From assembly GCA_913041025.1 (NCBI GenBank), contig CAJWGQ010000171.1, forward strand, positions 1 through 6,047: a DNA stretch of 6,047 nucleotides, read 5' to 3'. The stretch is from an uncultured Gammaproteobacteria bacterium. GTDB lineage: Bacteria > Pseudomonadota > Gammaproteobacteria > Pseudomonadales > Azotimanducaceae_A. A program made the position numbers and the translations under genes. Below, piece by piece: positions 1 to 5,445 of the stretch (positions are counted from its first letter, which is position 1; each line of letters starts with the position of its first letter). The notes under the pieces were generated by a model. It saw only the letters and a program-made list of their open reading frames with translations. It was not told where the DNA came from and did no database searches.

Positions 1-385
1 GAAGACCCAGATGCTTTTGGAGAACTTCCTCGATTTGATATCCTATTGTCAGAACCGGGTTTAGGGAGGTCATAGGTTCCTGAAAAATCATGGAAATGTC
101 TTTCCCTCTTACTTCCCTCATTCGACGATCATCGAACTCCAGCAAGTTCTTGTCTTCAAATAAGATCTCTCCTGCGCTGATTTTACCGGGAGGGCTGGGT
201 ACTAGATTCAGTATCGACAGTGCCGTCATGCTCTTGCCACAGCCAGATTCTCCAACGATACCCAGTGTTTCACCCTTCAAAATCTCGAAGGAGAGATCAT
301 CTACCGCCTTACCGCTTCCAGCAGGTAAGGCGAACTCTGTCGTCAAGTGACTAACATTCAAAATTGGATCTTGTAATTCAGACAA
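1..385 (-). CDS. Oligopeptide/dipeptide-type ABC transporter ATP-binding protein (OppD/DppD-like), N-terminal part
   Basis: Cytoplasmic ATPase subunit that would power a peptide/opine/nickel-type ABC importer. The visible 128 residues carry a Walker A motif GESGCGKS at residues 45-52 and a Q-loop segment [11 protein letters not shown] at 101-111, which is characteristic of the OppD/DppD/GsiA group. The signature motif, Walker B and H-loop lie beyond the window edge, so the gene is truncated by the window and not visibly broken. The start is TTG at 383-385: an in-frame TAG lies at 407-409, there is no ATG between it and the conserved region, and GGGGAG (391-396) sits 5 bases upstream. The gene diverges from the SDR block at 559, so it is the first gene of a leftward unit, probably followed by other transporter subunits outside the window. 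The substrate cannot be read from the ATPase. It could also be the first half of a fused double-ATPase protein. Confidence 0.93.
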   Translation of the reverse strand, partial: MSELQDPILNVSHLTTEFALPAGSGKAVDDLSFEILKGETLGIVGESGCGKSMTALSILNLVPSPPGKISAGEILFEDKNLLEFDDRRMREVRGKDISMIFQEPMTSLNPVLTIGYQIEEVLQKHLGL

Positions 386-390
386 GGTTT

Positions 391-396
391 CTCCCC
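391..396 (-). promoter_or_regulatory. Ribosome binding site deciding the TTG start of the ABC ATPase
   Basis: On the minus strand this reads GGGGAG and lies 5 bases before the TTG at 383-385. Because a stop codon is in frame just upstream (407-409) and no ATG is available, this site fixes the non-ATG start. Confidence 0.7.
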
Positions 397-465
397 AAAA
401 CCATGACTACTTCTACTGTGCATAACATTAAAGGGATGTTCTTAAAAAGTGTAGCGCTGATTGCT

Positions 466-477
466 GTCACCAGTGAC
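466..477. promoter_or_regulatory. Perfect 12-bp interrupted palindrome, candidate operator
   Basis: The sequence is GTCAC-CA-GTGAC: two perfect 5-bp arms around a 2-bp centre, located near the middle of the divergent intergenic region. Such a placement fits a dimeric regulator acting on both transcription directions. It overlaps the weak -35 candidate of the minus strand. No regulator gene is visible in the window, and an arm of 5 bp can occur by chance, so this is only a candidate. Confidence 0.3.
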
Positions 478-547
478 CTGCAAAGAAAGATAGTACTTGC
501 GACATCAGAAATTATGACCGATTCTTTTATCTTGGATGTAGGGAAAT

Positions 548-555
548 AAGGAGAG
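548..555 (+). promoter_or_regulatory. Ribosome binding site of the first SDR gene (GTG start)
   Basis: AAGGAGAG is a strong Shine-Dalgarno match. The GGAG core (550-553) is 5 bases from the GTG at 559-561, which supports that codon as the start. Confidence 0.75.
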
Positions 556-558
556 CCA

Positions 559-1446
559 GTGTCGAACTTTGAAGAGAGTGAATTCCAAGGAAAAGTAGTA
601 GCAATTACCGGTGCAGGTAATGGCCTTGGTCGGTCGCATGCCCATGAATTTGCAAAACGAGGAGCCAAGGTCTTGGTCAATGATTTGGGAGGTTCTGTCG
701 ACGGTACTGGGTCTGGAGATGCAGCCGATCTAGTTGTCAAAGAGATCGAGGAAATGGGTGGAACAGCAATCGCTAACAAGGCTTCGGTGAGTGATCGAGC
801 TGGAGCTAAAAGTATTGTGGACGACGCTGTCAGCGCCTTTGGGCGCTTGGATATTCTTGTTAACAACGCAGGTATTTTGAGAGATAAATCGTTTAAAAAG
901 ATGTCTCTGGATGAGTGGGACATTGTTCTAAATGTTCACCTCAATGGAACAGCTTACGTCACGCATGCGGCCTGGCCTATTATGAATGAACAAAAATACG
1001 GACGAATCGTTTTGACTAGCTCGGGCTCAGGGATTTATGGCAATTTCGGTCAGGCCAATTACGGAGCAGCAAAGATGGGTATGTTAGGTCTGATGAACGT
1101 GCTTGCCTTAGAGGGTGGGAGAAATAATGTGCGAGTAAATACCTTAGCGCCTGGTGCGGCCACAAGAATGATCGCTACAATTCCTGGTAGAGACTTTGAT
1201 GTGGACAGCCCTCCTGCGGAATCAGCGCCTAAACTGGTAAGCCCAGCAGTTCTGTTTATGTCTTCGGAAGAGGCACCCAATGGCGCGGTAATCAACGCGG
1301 CTGGAGGCCGTTATTACCGTTCTCAGGTTTTTGTTAATGATCCTATAGAGATCGGAGTTGAAGCGAGCTTTGAAGATTTGGAGATAAAATCCGAGGTGCT
1401 AATGAATATGGATGCTGCCCACCCACCGAAGCGTGGTGCGTCATAA
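559..1446 (+). CDS. SDR-family oxidoreductase, MFE-2 (peroxisomal-type 3-hydroxyacyl-CoA dehydrogenase)-like
   Basis: A 295-residue short-chain dehydrogenase expected to interconvert a hydroxyl and a keto group with NAD(H) in the cytoplasm. The cofactor motif TGAGNGLG is at residues 17-24, and Asp42 at the end of the second strand favours NAD over NADP. NNAGILRDKSF (102-112) and the stretch 147-172 (KYGRI-type start, SGSGIYGNFGQANY, Lys172) closely resemble the dehydrogenase domain of eukaryotic multifunctional enzyme type 2 (HSD17B4/FOX2). Catalytic residues are Ser155, Tyr168 and Lys172. The usual tetrad Asn is His127, as I recall also for MFE-2. The protein is a stand-alone dehydrogenase with no hydratase or SCP2 domain. 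It starts at GTG with a strong ribosome site and leads a four-gene plus-strand block, 61 bases before the VOC gene. A 3-hydroxyacyl-CoA or similar bulky hydroxy substrate is likely by homology, not proven. Confidence 0.93.
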   Translation: MSNFEESEFQGKVVAITGAGNGLGRSHAHEFAKRGAKVLVNDLGGSVDGTGSGDAADLVVKEIEEMGGTAIANKASVSDRAGAKSIVDDAVSAFGRLDILVNNAGILRDKSFKKMSLDEWDIVLNVHLNGTAYVTHAAWPIMNEQKYGRIVLTSSGSGIYGNFGQANYGAAKMGMLGLMNVLALEGGRNNVRVNTLAPGAATRMIATIPGRDFDVDSPPAESAPKLVSPAVLFMSSEEAPNGAVINAAGGRYYRSQVFVNDPIEIGVEASFEDLEIKSEVLMNMDAAHPPKRGAS

Positions 1447-1453
1447 ATAGGCG

Positions 1454-1478
1454 CAAGTAGAGACCAGGCAACTACTTG
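1454..1478. repeat. Perfect 7-bp inverted repeat (possible mRNA hairpin) between the SDR and VOC genes
   Basis: CAAGTAG (1454-1460) and CTACTTG (1472-1478) are exact reverse complements around an 11-base loop. The element begins 7 bases after the SDR stop and ends 18 bases before the VOC ribosome site. No run of T follows, so it is not a typical intrinsic terminator. It may be an mRNA processing or stability hairpin, a protein-binding site, or chance. Confidence 0.4.
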
Positions 1479-1496
1479 ATCTTGAGTCTAAATAGT

Positions 1497-1505
1497 GAGG
1501 AGAGG
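1497..1505 (+). promoter_or_regulatory. Purine-rich ribosome binding site of the VOC gene
   Basis: GAGGAGAGG ends 2 bases before the ATG at 1508; with GGAG (1499-1502) as core the spacing is 5 bases. This supports the ATG at 1508 as the start. Confidence 0.7.
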
Positions 1506-1507
1506 TT

Positions 1508-2032
1508 ATGACTGATCAGTTTGGAGTGATTCGGCAGGTCGCTTACGTGGTTGAAGACATGGAAGAGGCGCTCAAGTATTGGGTGGAATTTCTTGGGGCT
1601 GGGCCTTTTTACATGTTTGAACATTCTCAGATGGATGATCAAAAATATCGTGGAGGGGATTCGCAGGTAGATGTTTCGCTCGCGGTTGGGAATTCCGGGG
1701 ATGTTCAGATTGAGTTGATTTATTGTGAAAACGATGCGGCTTCTGTTTATAAGGAGTTTTTGGATGCAGGTCGGGTGGGCGTGCACCATGTTGGACTGAT
1801 GCCAGAAAATTACGTGGAAGCCTGTCGGGAATACGAGTCAATGGGTTTTGATAGAGCCTTCGAGTGCAAAATTTCTGGTACTTCTCTCGTCTACTTTGAC
1901 ACTGTGGAGGCGACAGGTCATTTCACTGAGTTATGGGAACGCAGTGAGGCGTTTATAGATTTTATGAACTTTGTAAGAAAAGCTTCCGTTGGATGGGATG
2001 GAAGCGATCCAGTCAGAGTGGCTGCTCTTTGA
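1508..2032 (+). CDS. VOC-family (glyoxalase/bleomycin-resistance fold) protein
   Basis: A 174-residue protein of the vicinal oxygen chelate superfamily, whose members are metal-dependent lyases, epimerases, isomerases and ring-cleavage dioxygenases. The first module opens with VIRQVAYVVEDMEEALKYW (7-25) and ends in VQIELI (66-71). The second opens with GVHHVGL (91-97) and ends in GHFTELWE (137-144). Likely metal ligands are Glu69, His94 and Glu141. The first-module position that is His in glyoxalase I and methylmalonyl-CoA epimerase is Gln10 here. The C-terminal WDGSDPVR (168-175 region) is, from memory, typical of a VOC subfamily often found beside SDR and CoA-ligase or CoA-transferase genes. 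It lies between two SDR genes, which suggests a role on the same substrate, perhaps as an isomerase, epimerase or lyase. The exact reaction cannot be told from sequence. Confidence 0.88.
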   Translation: MTDQFGVIRQVAYVVEDMEEALKYWVEFLGAGPFYMFEHSQMDDQKYRGGDSQVDVSLAVGNSGDVQIELIYCENDAASVYKEFLDAGRVGVHHVGLMPENYVEACREYESMGFDRAFECKISGTSLVYFDTVEATGHFTELWERSEAFIDFMNFVRKASVGWDGSDPVRVAAL

Positions 2033-2064
2033 TCATTCGGTACTCGGTTGATAGTTGTTTAATT

Positions 2065-2071
2065 GGTGAGG
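2065..2071 (+). promoter_or_regulatory. Ribosome binding site of the second SDR gene (TTG start)
   Basis: GGTGAGG lies 7 bases before the TTG at 2079-2081. The next in-frame ATG falls well inside the conserved nucleotide-binding fold, so this moderate site supports the TTG start. Confidence 0.55.
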
Positions 2072-2078
2072 TTTTATT

Positions 2079-2909
2079 TTGAGTAATTATCTCGAGGGTA
2101 GAGTCATTGTGGTGACTGGCGCGGCAGGCGGTTTCGGTCGTCAAATCACGCTGAAGAGCGCGGCTCTTGGTGCTTTGGTGGTCTGTTCGGATCTGGATGA
2201 GTCAACTTTAGAACTTGTAGTTGAAGAAGCAGATACCGAGCGGGTTATTGGTATGAGAGCCGACGTTACCAATTTGAAGGATTTGCAGGGCCTAGTCGAA
2301 CAGACGATCGAGAGATTGGGTCGAATCGACGTGATGATCAATAACGCCGGGATTATGCCTTTGGCGTTTTATGAAGATCATCAGAAAGCCATTGAAGCAT
2401 GGCATAACTGCATCGATATCAATATTAAAGGGGTCCTTAACGGTATTGTTGCCGTTTACGATCAAATGATCTCGCAAGGTCGAGGTCATGTGGTTAATTT
2501 ATCGTCAATTTATGGGAATTTTCCTGTATCGGGGGCAGGCGTATACGGTGCTTCGAAAGCTGCGGTCAATTTTTTATCTGAATCGTTAAGGGTAGAATCG
2601 CAAGGTAAAATTAAAGTGACGATAGTTAAACCGACCGGGGTTCCCGGGACCGGCCTTGGGCAAGGAATCGTCAACCAAGAAGCCATAGTAGGTATCCTAG
2701 GACAAAACAATTCTTCTTATCTGCAAATGATGCAAGCGCATCTTTCTGATGAGCTACCCGAAGAATACCGAAGTCGAGAAAATATCGAATATTATGCGCT
2801 AGATCCAAGCGACTTGGCGGACCAAGTCATCTACGCGATCAACCAACCTTGGGGCGTCTCTATAGGCGAAGTGACTGTAAGGGCGTCCGGCGATGCCTAT
2901 ATTTTGTGA
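2079..2909 (+). CDS. Classical SDR-family NAD(P)-dependent oxidoreductase
   Basis: A 276-residue cytoplasmic short-chain dehydrogenase/reductase acting on an unknown alcohol or ketone. The Rossmann motif TGAAGGFG is at residues 13-20; Asp38 (CSDLDE) at the end of the second strand suggests NAD(H). RADV (60-63), NNAGIM (88-93), and the full tetrad Asn115, Ser143, Tyr156 and Lys160 (VYGASKAAV) are present, so the enzyme should be active. After the catalytic helix, VKPTGVPGTG (188-197) matches the usual post-catalytic PG-type loop, and a long variable segment (about 198-245) would form the substrate lid. It differs clearly from the first SDR, so it is not a recent duplicate. It starts at TTG, 46 bases after the VOC gene, in the same direction, so co-transcription is likely. 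Specific substrate unknown. Confidence 0.92.
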   Translation: MSNYLEGRVIVVTGAAGGFGRQITLKSAALGALVVCSDLDESTLELVVEEADTERVIGMRADVTNLKDLQGLVEQTIERLGRIDVMINNAGIMPLAFYEDHQKAIEAWHNCIDINIKGVLNGIVAVYDQMISQGRGHVVNLSSIYGNFPVSGAGVYGASKAAVNFLSESLRVESQGKIKVTIVKPTGVPGTGLGQGIVNQEAIVGILGQNNSSYLQMMQAHLSDELPEEYRSRENIEYYALDPSDLADQVIYAINQPWGVSIGEVTVRASGDAYIL

Positions 2910-2942
2910 TTTCCACTGACATGATGAATTGTTGAGCTCTAA

Positions 2943-3434
2943 ATGAAAGGGGTCACCGGAAGTTTGGTCAAACACAACGGAATGATGCTGGCACAACCTT
3001 CAGGAAATGGGCTGACGCTTTTCGATCTCAATTCAATTCTCTTTGGTTCGCCACATCGGTTAGAGCGGCTTGTGAGTATTGCAAAAGAGATCCTCTATTA
3101 CGCCACCCGAAAAGGATCGTCGTTAACTGTGTTTTTAGATCCGGGCGATGAACTATCTCTGGCTAACTTGAACAACTGTTTGAAAAATCAGGGGCTATAT
3201 CTCGGTAAGTTTGAGGTTGAGTATCGAAGTGATGTAGAAAACAATCGTGGCATTTCTCCGGTTACTATCCTCGCTAAGAAGCAGCTAGAGTTGAAGAAAT
3301 ATGTAACCGTAAGATTGTTTTCAGATCATATTGAGACTATCGAACAGTTTTTATTGTTGCAGAGCACATGGTCAGGCGTGCAGTTCGAAGGCTACGCTGT
3401 ATCCACGACAGGCTCAGTCACTATCATGCTTTGA
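2943..3434 (+). CDS. Hypothetical protein of unknown family (163 residues)
   Basis: I do not recognise this protein. It is probably real: it is the only sizeable frame in the space, runs in the same direction 33 bases after the second SDR, and fills the gap up to the convergent alcohol dehydrogenase. It has no signal peptide or membrane segment and reads like a small soluble alpha/beta protein. A helix-like stretch (about 39-56, RLERLVSIAKEILYYATRKG) is followed by a strand (SLTVFLDPGDE, 60-70), a second helix, and a C-terminal strand-helix-strand-strand pattern (about 120-163: VTVRLFSDH, ETIEQFLLLQ, VQFEGYAVS, SVTIML). The start is uncertain. ATG 2943 directly follows an in-frame TAA but has no clear ribosome site. 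TTG at 2964 has AAGGGG (2947-2952) 11 bases upstream, and ATG 2982 is a third choice. Function unknown; membership of the dehydrogenase operon is inferred from position. Confidence 0.68.
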   Translation: MKGVTGSLVKHNGMMLAQPSGNGLTLFDLNSILFGSPHRLERLVSIAKEILYYATRKGSSLTVFLDPGDELSLANLNNCLKNQGLYLGKFEVEYRSDVENNRGISPVTILAKKQLELKKYVTVRLFSDHIETIEQFLLLQSTWSGVQFEGYAVSTTGSVTIML

Positions 3435-3453
3435 GCTTTCTGTGTTGTTGGCA

Positions 3454-4443
3454 TTAAAATGTGAGTGTCACTTTTAGGGCGTCTTCGTCTCGCTCATGAG
3501 CTAGGTTCAGAGCCTGACTGATCGATTCTAGGGAGAGCCTATGACTCACCATCTTTGTGACATCGATATCACCTTTGGCAATCCAATCAAGCGCTTTATG
3601 GAAAGAAGAAAGATCTTCTTCGGCTTGGGCGCCAACAACAGCATAGGCCTGCAGCTGTTTCATGAAGAAGTTAAGGTAGCTAAAAGGCACTGGGTCGCTG
3701 GTATCTGGCAAACCAAAGAACACCACATGACCTCTAGGTTTAGCGATATCTAGTGCGTGTTGAATAGTCTCGGCTCTTCCGACCGCCTCTATTACAATGT
3801 CAGCTCCTTGCCCATTAGTGACGTCCATCACCGCTTCGCGAATGGCAGTGCCGTCATTGTCGCCCTTAACCGATATGTCAGCCCCAAAGACTGAAGATTG
3901 AGCTAGCCTCGCCGGGGAAAGATCAGTAACCACTACGTTTCTTGCGCCTAGGTGCTTGGCTAACCACGCAAAAAACTGCCCTGCGGAACCTTGTCCAAGA
4001 ACCGCTACTGTACTTCCTACGAAATCCATATTTCCGCGACGAAGAGCGTAGATCGTTGTGCCAAATTGTTGGGCCATAAGAAGGTCTTCTATTGGTCCTT
4101 CGTACTTAGGTAGTGGTAAACACCACCAATCTGGCAGCGTCTGGTAATCGGCAAAACATCGTTGAAACCCCGTTCCTGGAACCGTAAGTACAAGATCCCC
4201 AGCTTTTAGATTGGCGCTTCGCGACTCGATAACCTCTCCAACACCTTCATGACCAGGCCATCCAGGCTCTGCAGGCAGTTTAGGGCTATAGGCCCCATAA
4301 AAAACCTGATGTAGATCAGACCCACAAATTGCTGCCATATGATTTTTTACAATTACTTGACCCTCTTGGGGTTCTAGTAACGCGGTTTCTTCTATGACCA
4401 TCTTGCCCGATTCCACCAAGACTGCGGCTTTCATCTTGTCCAC
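3454..4443 (-). CDS. Zinc-type medium-chain alcohol dehydrogenase lacking the structural-zinc lobe
   Basis: A 329-residue medium-chain dehydrogenase/reductase that would oxidise an alcohol or reduce an aldehyde/ketone. The GroES-like N-terminal domain holds the catalytic-zinc motifs ICGSDLH (Cys40) and PGHEGVGEV (His65, Glu66). The Rossmann domain has GQGSAG at 150-155 and Asp174 at the end of the second strand, pointing to NAD. The four-cysteine structural-zinc loop is missing: the chain passes from LVLTVPG (84-90) straight to FADYQTLP (97-104), which accounts for the short length. The third catalytic ligand, usually Cys, Glu or Asp, seems to be Gln125. The start is GTG at 4443, because an almost complete Shine-Dalgarno sequence lies 9 bases upstream; the ATG three codons later would be 18 bases away. 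It is last in a minus-strand block after the CmcJ-like gene. BchC-like enzymes are another short comparison group. Substrate unknown. Confidence 0.92.
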   Translation of the reverse strand: MDKMKAAVLVESGKMVIEETALLEPQEGQVIVKNHMAAICGSDLHQVFYGAYSPKLPAEPGWPGHEGVGEVIESRSANLKAGDLVLTVPGTGFQRCFADYQTLPDWWCLPLPKYEGPIEDLLMAQQFGTTIYALRRGNMDFVGSTVAVLGQGSAGQFFAWLAKHLGARNVVVTDLSPARLAQSSVFGADISVKGDNDGTAIREAVMDVTNGQGADIVIEAVGRAETIQHALDIAKPRGHVVFFGLPDTSDPVPFSYLNFFMKQLQAYAVVGAQAEEDLSSFHKALDWIAKGDIDVTKMVSHRLSLESISQALNLAHERDEDALKVTLTF

Positions 4444-4450
4444 CGTATAT

Positions 4451-4460
4451 CACCTCCCTT
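4451..4460 (-). promoter_or_regulatory. Near-perfect Shine-Dalgarno sequence of the alcohol dehydrogenase, deciding a GTG start
   Basis: On the minus strand this reads AAGGGAGGTG and continues AT, which is all but one base of the canonical complement of the 16S rRNA 3' end. GGAGG is 9 bases from the GTG at 4441-4443 and 18 from the next ATG (4432-4434), so GTG is preferred. Its strength suggests high translation. Confidence 0.8.
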
Positions 4461-4499
4461 GATAGGTGTTTGATTCTCTTTCTCAGATGCGGGATTTAC

Positions 4500-4519
4500 G
4501 AGATTTGCCTAAAAATCTC
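4500..4519. repeat. Perfect 7-bp inverted repeat (hairpin) between the CmcJ-like and alcohol dehydrogenase genes
   Basis: GAGATTT (4500-4506) and AAATCTC (4513-4519) are exact reverse complements around a 6-base loop. In the minus-strand transcript the hairpin starts 4 bases after the stop of the CmcJ-like gene. No U-run follows, so a full intrinsic terminator is unlikely; it may protect or process the mRNA or attenuate the downstream dehydrogenase. Confidence 0.45.
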
Positions 4520-4523
4520 CCGG

Positions 4524-5357
4524 CTAAGTTTGCTTTGGGAACACGCACATAAAGCGGATATCGATGCTTTGCCTTTCGGCTGCGTCTGGTGCTGCATTTG
4601 GGTCAATAAAAGATGTGTGGGGACATACCAATGACTTTTCGGTTCTAGAATCTAATTGTTTGAACACAAGCACCTCATCTAGTTTCATATAAGGAAAGTA
4701 GCAGTACCTTTGGTTTTTGTTGAATAAAGGGACCGCGGCTTGGGCTTTATCTCCTTCTTCTATTAACCGATAGTTGATGATGTCTTTCCTTTCTACGGTC
4801 CTTGCGTCGATCAATACCAGAGGATCTTTTTCTACCGGGTTTTCTATGGGGCGCCAGAAATTGTAGAGAGCGAAATCCCAGGATTCCTCAGGATACTCCT
4901 CCGAGGAACCGCTCTCTTTGACGATATGTTGAGCAAACTGCAACCATGTATCTGGGCTGAAATCACAATGCATGTATAGCGAGTAAGCATCAAAAAAATT
5001 GGCAGGGTTTTTTGACCGTACTTGATAAAAGGGAAATGAAAAAGCTGCGTGAGCACCGGTCAGATCTAGAATGACGCTCTTCATTTCCGGAAAGTACTGA
5101 TCTGCTATCACCTCTTTATCATGAAAATCAGTAACTGCTGTTTGGTGATTAATCAGAGTATAGCCACAGCTGTCGAGATTATATTGGTCTTCGTCTAGTC
5201 TTGCATTGTGAATGACAACGTCATGTCTGGTGGTGTTCGCGTGACGGCTCTCGCGATTATAGATTCTGGGAAGCTCGCTTTGTTCTCGCCACTCTTCGTT
5301 AACAAACGCTATTTGGGATTCCACCCATTCTGGTTCTGTACTCATGTGACAAACCAT
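4524..5357 (-). CDS. CmcJ/NvfI/GA4-desaturase-like putative Fe(II)/2-oxoglutarate-dependent oxygenase
   Basis: A 277-residue cytoplasmic protein of the family that includes CmcJ (cephamycin 7-methoxylation), fungal NvfI and EfuI, AsaB and gibberellin GA4 desaturase. Family landmarks, recalled rather than searched, occur in order: YMHCDFSP (128-135), the block NFWRPIENPVEKDPLVLIDA (166-185), RYCYFPYMKLDEVLVFKQLDS (217-237), PHTSFIDP (246-253), and RQSIDIRF (262-269). The likely iron triad is His130, Asp132 and His247, with Arg262 or Arg268 to bind the 2-oxoglutarate carboxylate. Length and both ends look complete. ATG 5355-5357 is the first ATG after an in-frame TAG but has only a distant AGGAA; ATG 5343-5345 is an alternative. 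It lies between a CoA-transferase and an alcohol dehydrogenase on the same strand, which suggests hydroxylation or desaturation of a small acid before further oxidation. Substrate unknown; some members may have other chemistry. Confidence 0.87.
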   Translation of the reverse strand: MVCHMSTEPEWVESQIAFVNEEWREQSELPRIYNRESRHANTTRHDVVIHNARLDEDQYNLDSCGYTLINHQTAVTDFHDKEVIADQYFPEMKSVILDLTGAHAAFSFPFYQVRSKNPANFFDAYSLYMHCDFSPDTWLQFAQHIVKESGSSEEYPEESWDFALYNFWRPIENPVEKDPLVLIDARTVERKDIINYRLIEEGDKAQAAVPLFNKNQRYCYFPYMKLDEVLVFKQLDSRTEKSLVCPHTSFIDPNAAPDAAERQSIDIRFMCVFPKQT

Positions 5358-5411
5358 AACATTACGAGTCTTTTCCTGCTACAGAGTCATCCAAGGACGA
5401 AGAAATTGGTG

Positions 5412-5432
5412 TTTGCTTGATTGTTGAGCAAA
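5412..5432. repeat. Short inverted repeat after the CoA-transferase gene
   Basis: TTTGCT (5412-5417) and AGCAAA (5427-5432) pair around a 9-base loop; one bulged base would extend the stem by G-C. It lies 13 bases past the CoA-transferase stop in the direction of transcription, without a following U-run. It is AT-rich and could be chance or a weak processing hairpin. Confidence 0.25.
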
Positions 5433-5445
5433 ACGAAGTGGGAAT

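Larger units (their letters stand above)
386..558. promoter_or_regulatory. Divergent intergenic region, presumed to hold promoters for both the ABC ATPase and the SDR block
   Basis: This 173-base gap separates two divergently transcribed genes, so it should hold at least two promoters. I could not identify convincing -35/-10 pairs. For the minus direction GTGACA (465-470 read in reverse) is a 5-of-6 match to a -35 box, but no good -10 follows at the right distance. For the plus direction TTGCGA at 497-502 is a weak -35 candidate with a poor -10 (GATTCT at 520-525). The central perfect palindrome at 466-477 is the most regulatory-looking element. Short open frames crossing the gap look like chance. 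Confidence 0.45.

Noticed and set aside
90..350. Plus-strand open frame of 86 codons at the left end
   Set aside because: It is the antisense of the ABC ATPase, whose Walker A and Q-loop are unmistakable on the minus strand.
364..549. Plus-strand open frame of 61 codons in the divergent intergenic region
   Set aside because: It overlaps the ABC ATPase start in antisense, has no ribosome site and no recognisable motif; the region is better explained as regulatory.
378..923. Minus-strand open frame of 181 codons antisense to the first SDR
   Set aside because: It overlaps the strongly supported SDR gene and part of the intergenic region, its translation is low-complexity in Ser, Thr, Ala and Leu with no recognisable motif, and it looks like a shadow of the SDR codon pattern.
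559..2909. Recent tandem duplication of the two SDR genes
   Set aside because: Their cofactor loops, substrate regions and C-termini differ strongly; shared motifs are those of the superfamily only.
3435..3453. Possible bidirectional terminator in the 19-base convergent gap
   Set aside because: No stem-loop with flanking T or A runs can be formed there; any terminator must lie within the coding ends or be Rho-dependent.
5208..5420. Plus-strand open frame of 70 codons over the start of the CmcJ-like gene
   Set aside because: It is antisense to the oxygenase gene N-terminus and the upstream gap, with no ribosome site and no family features.
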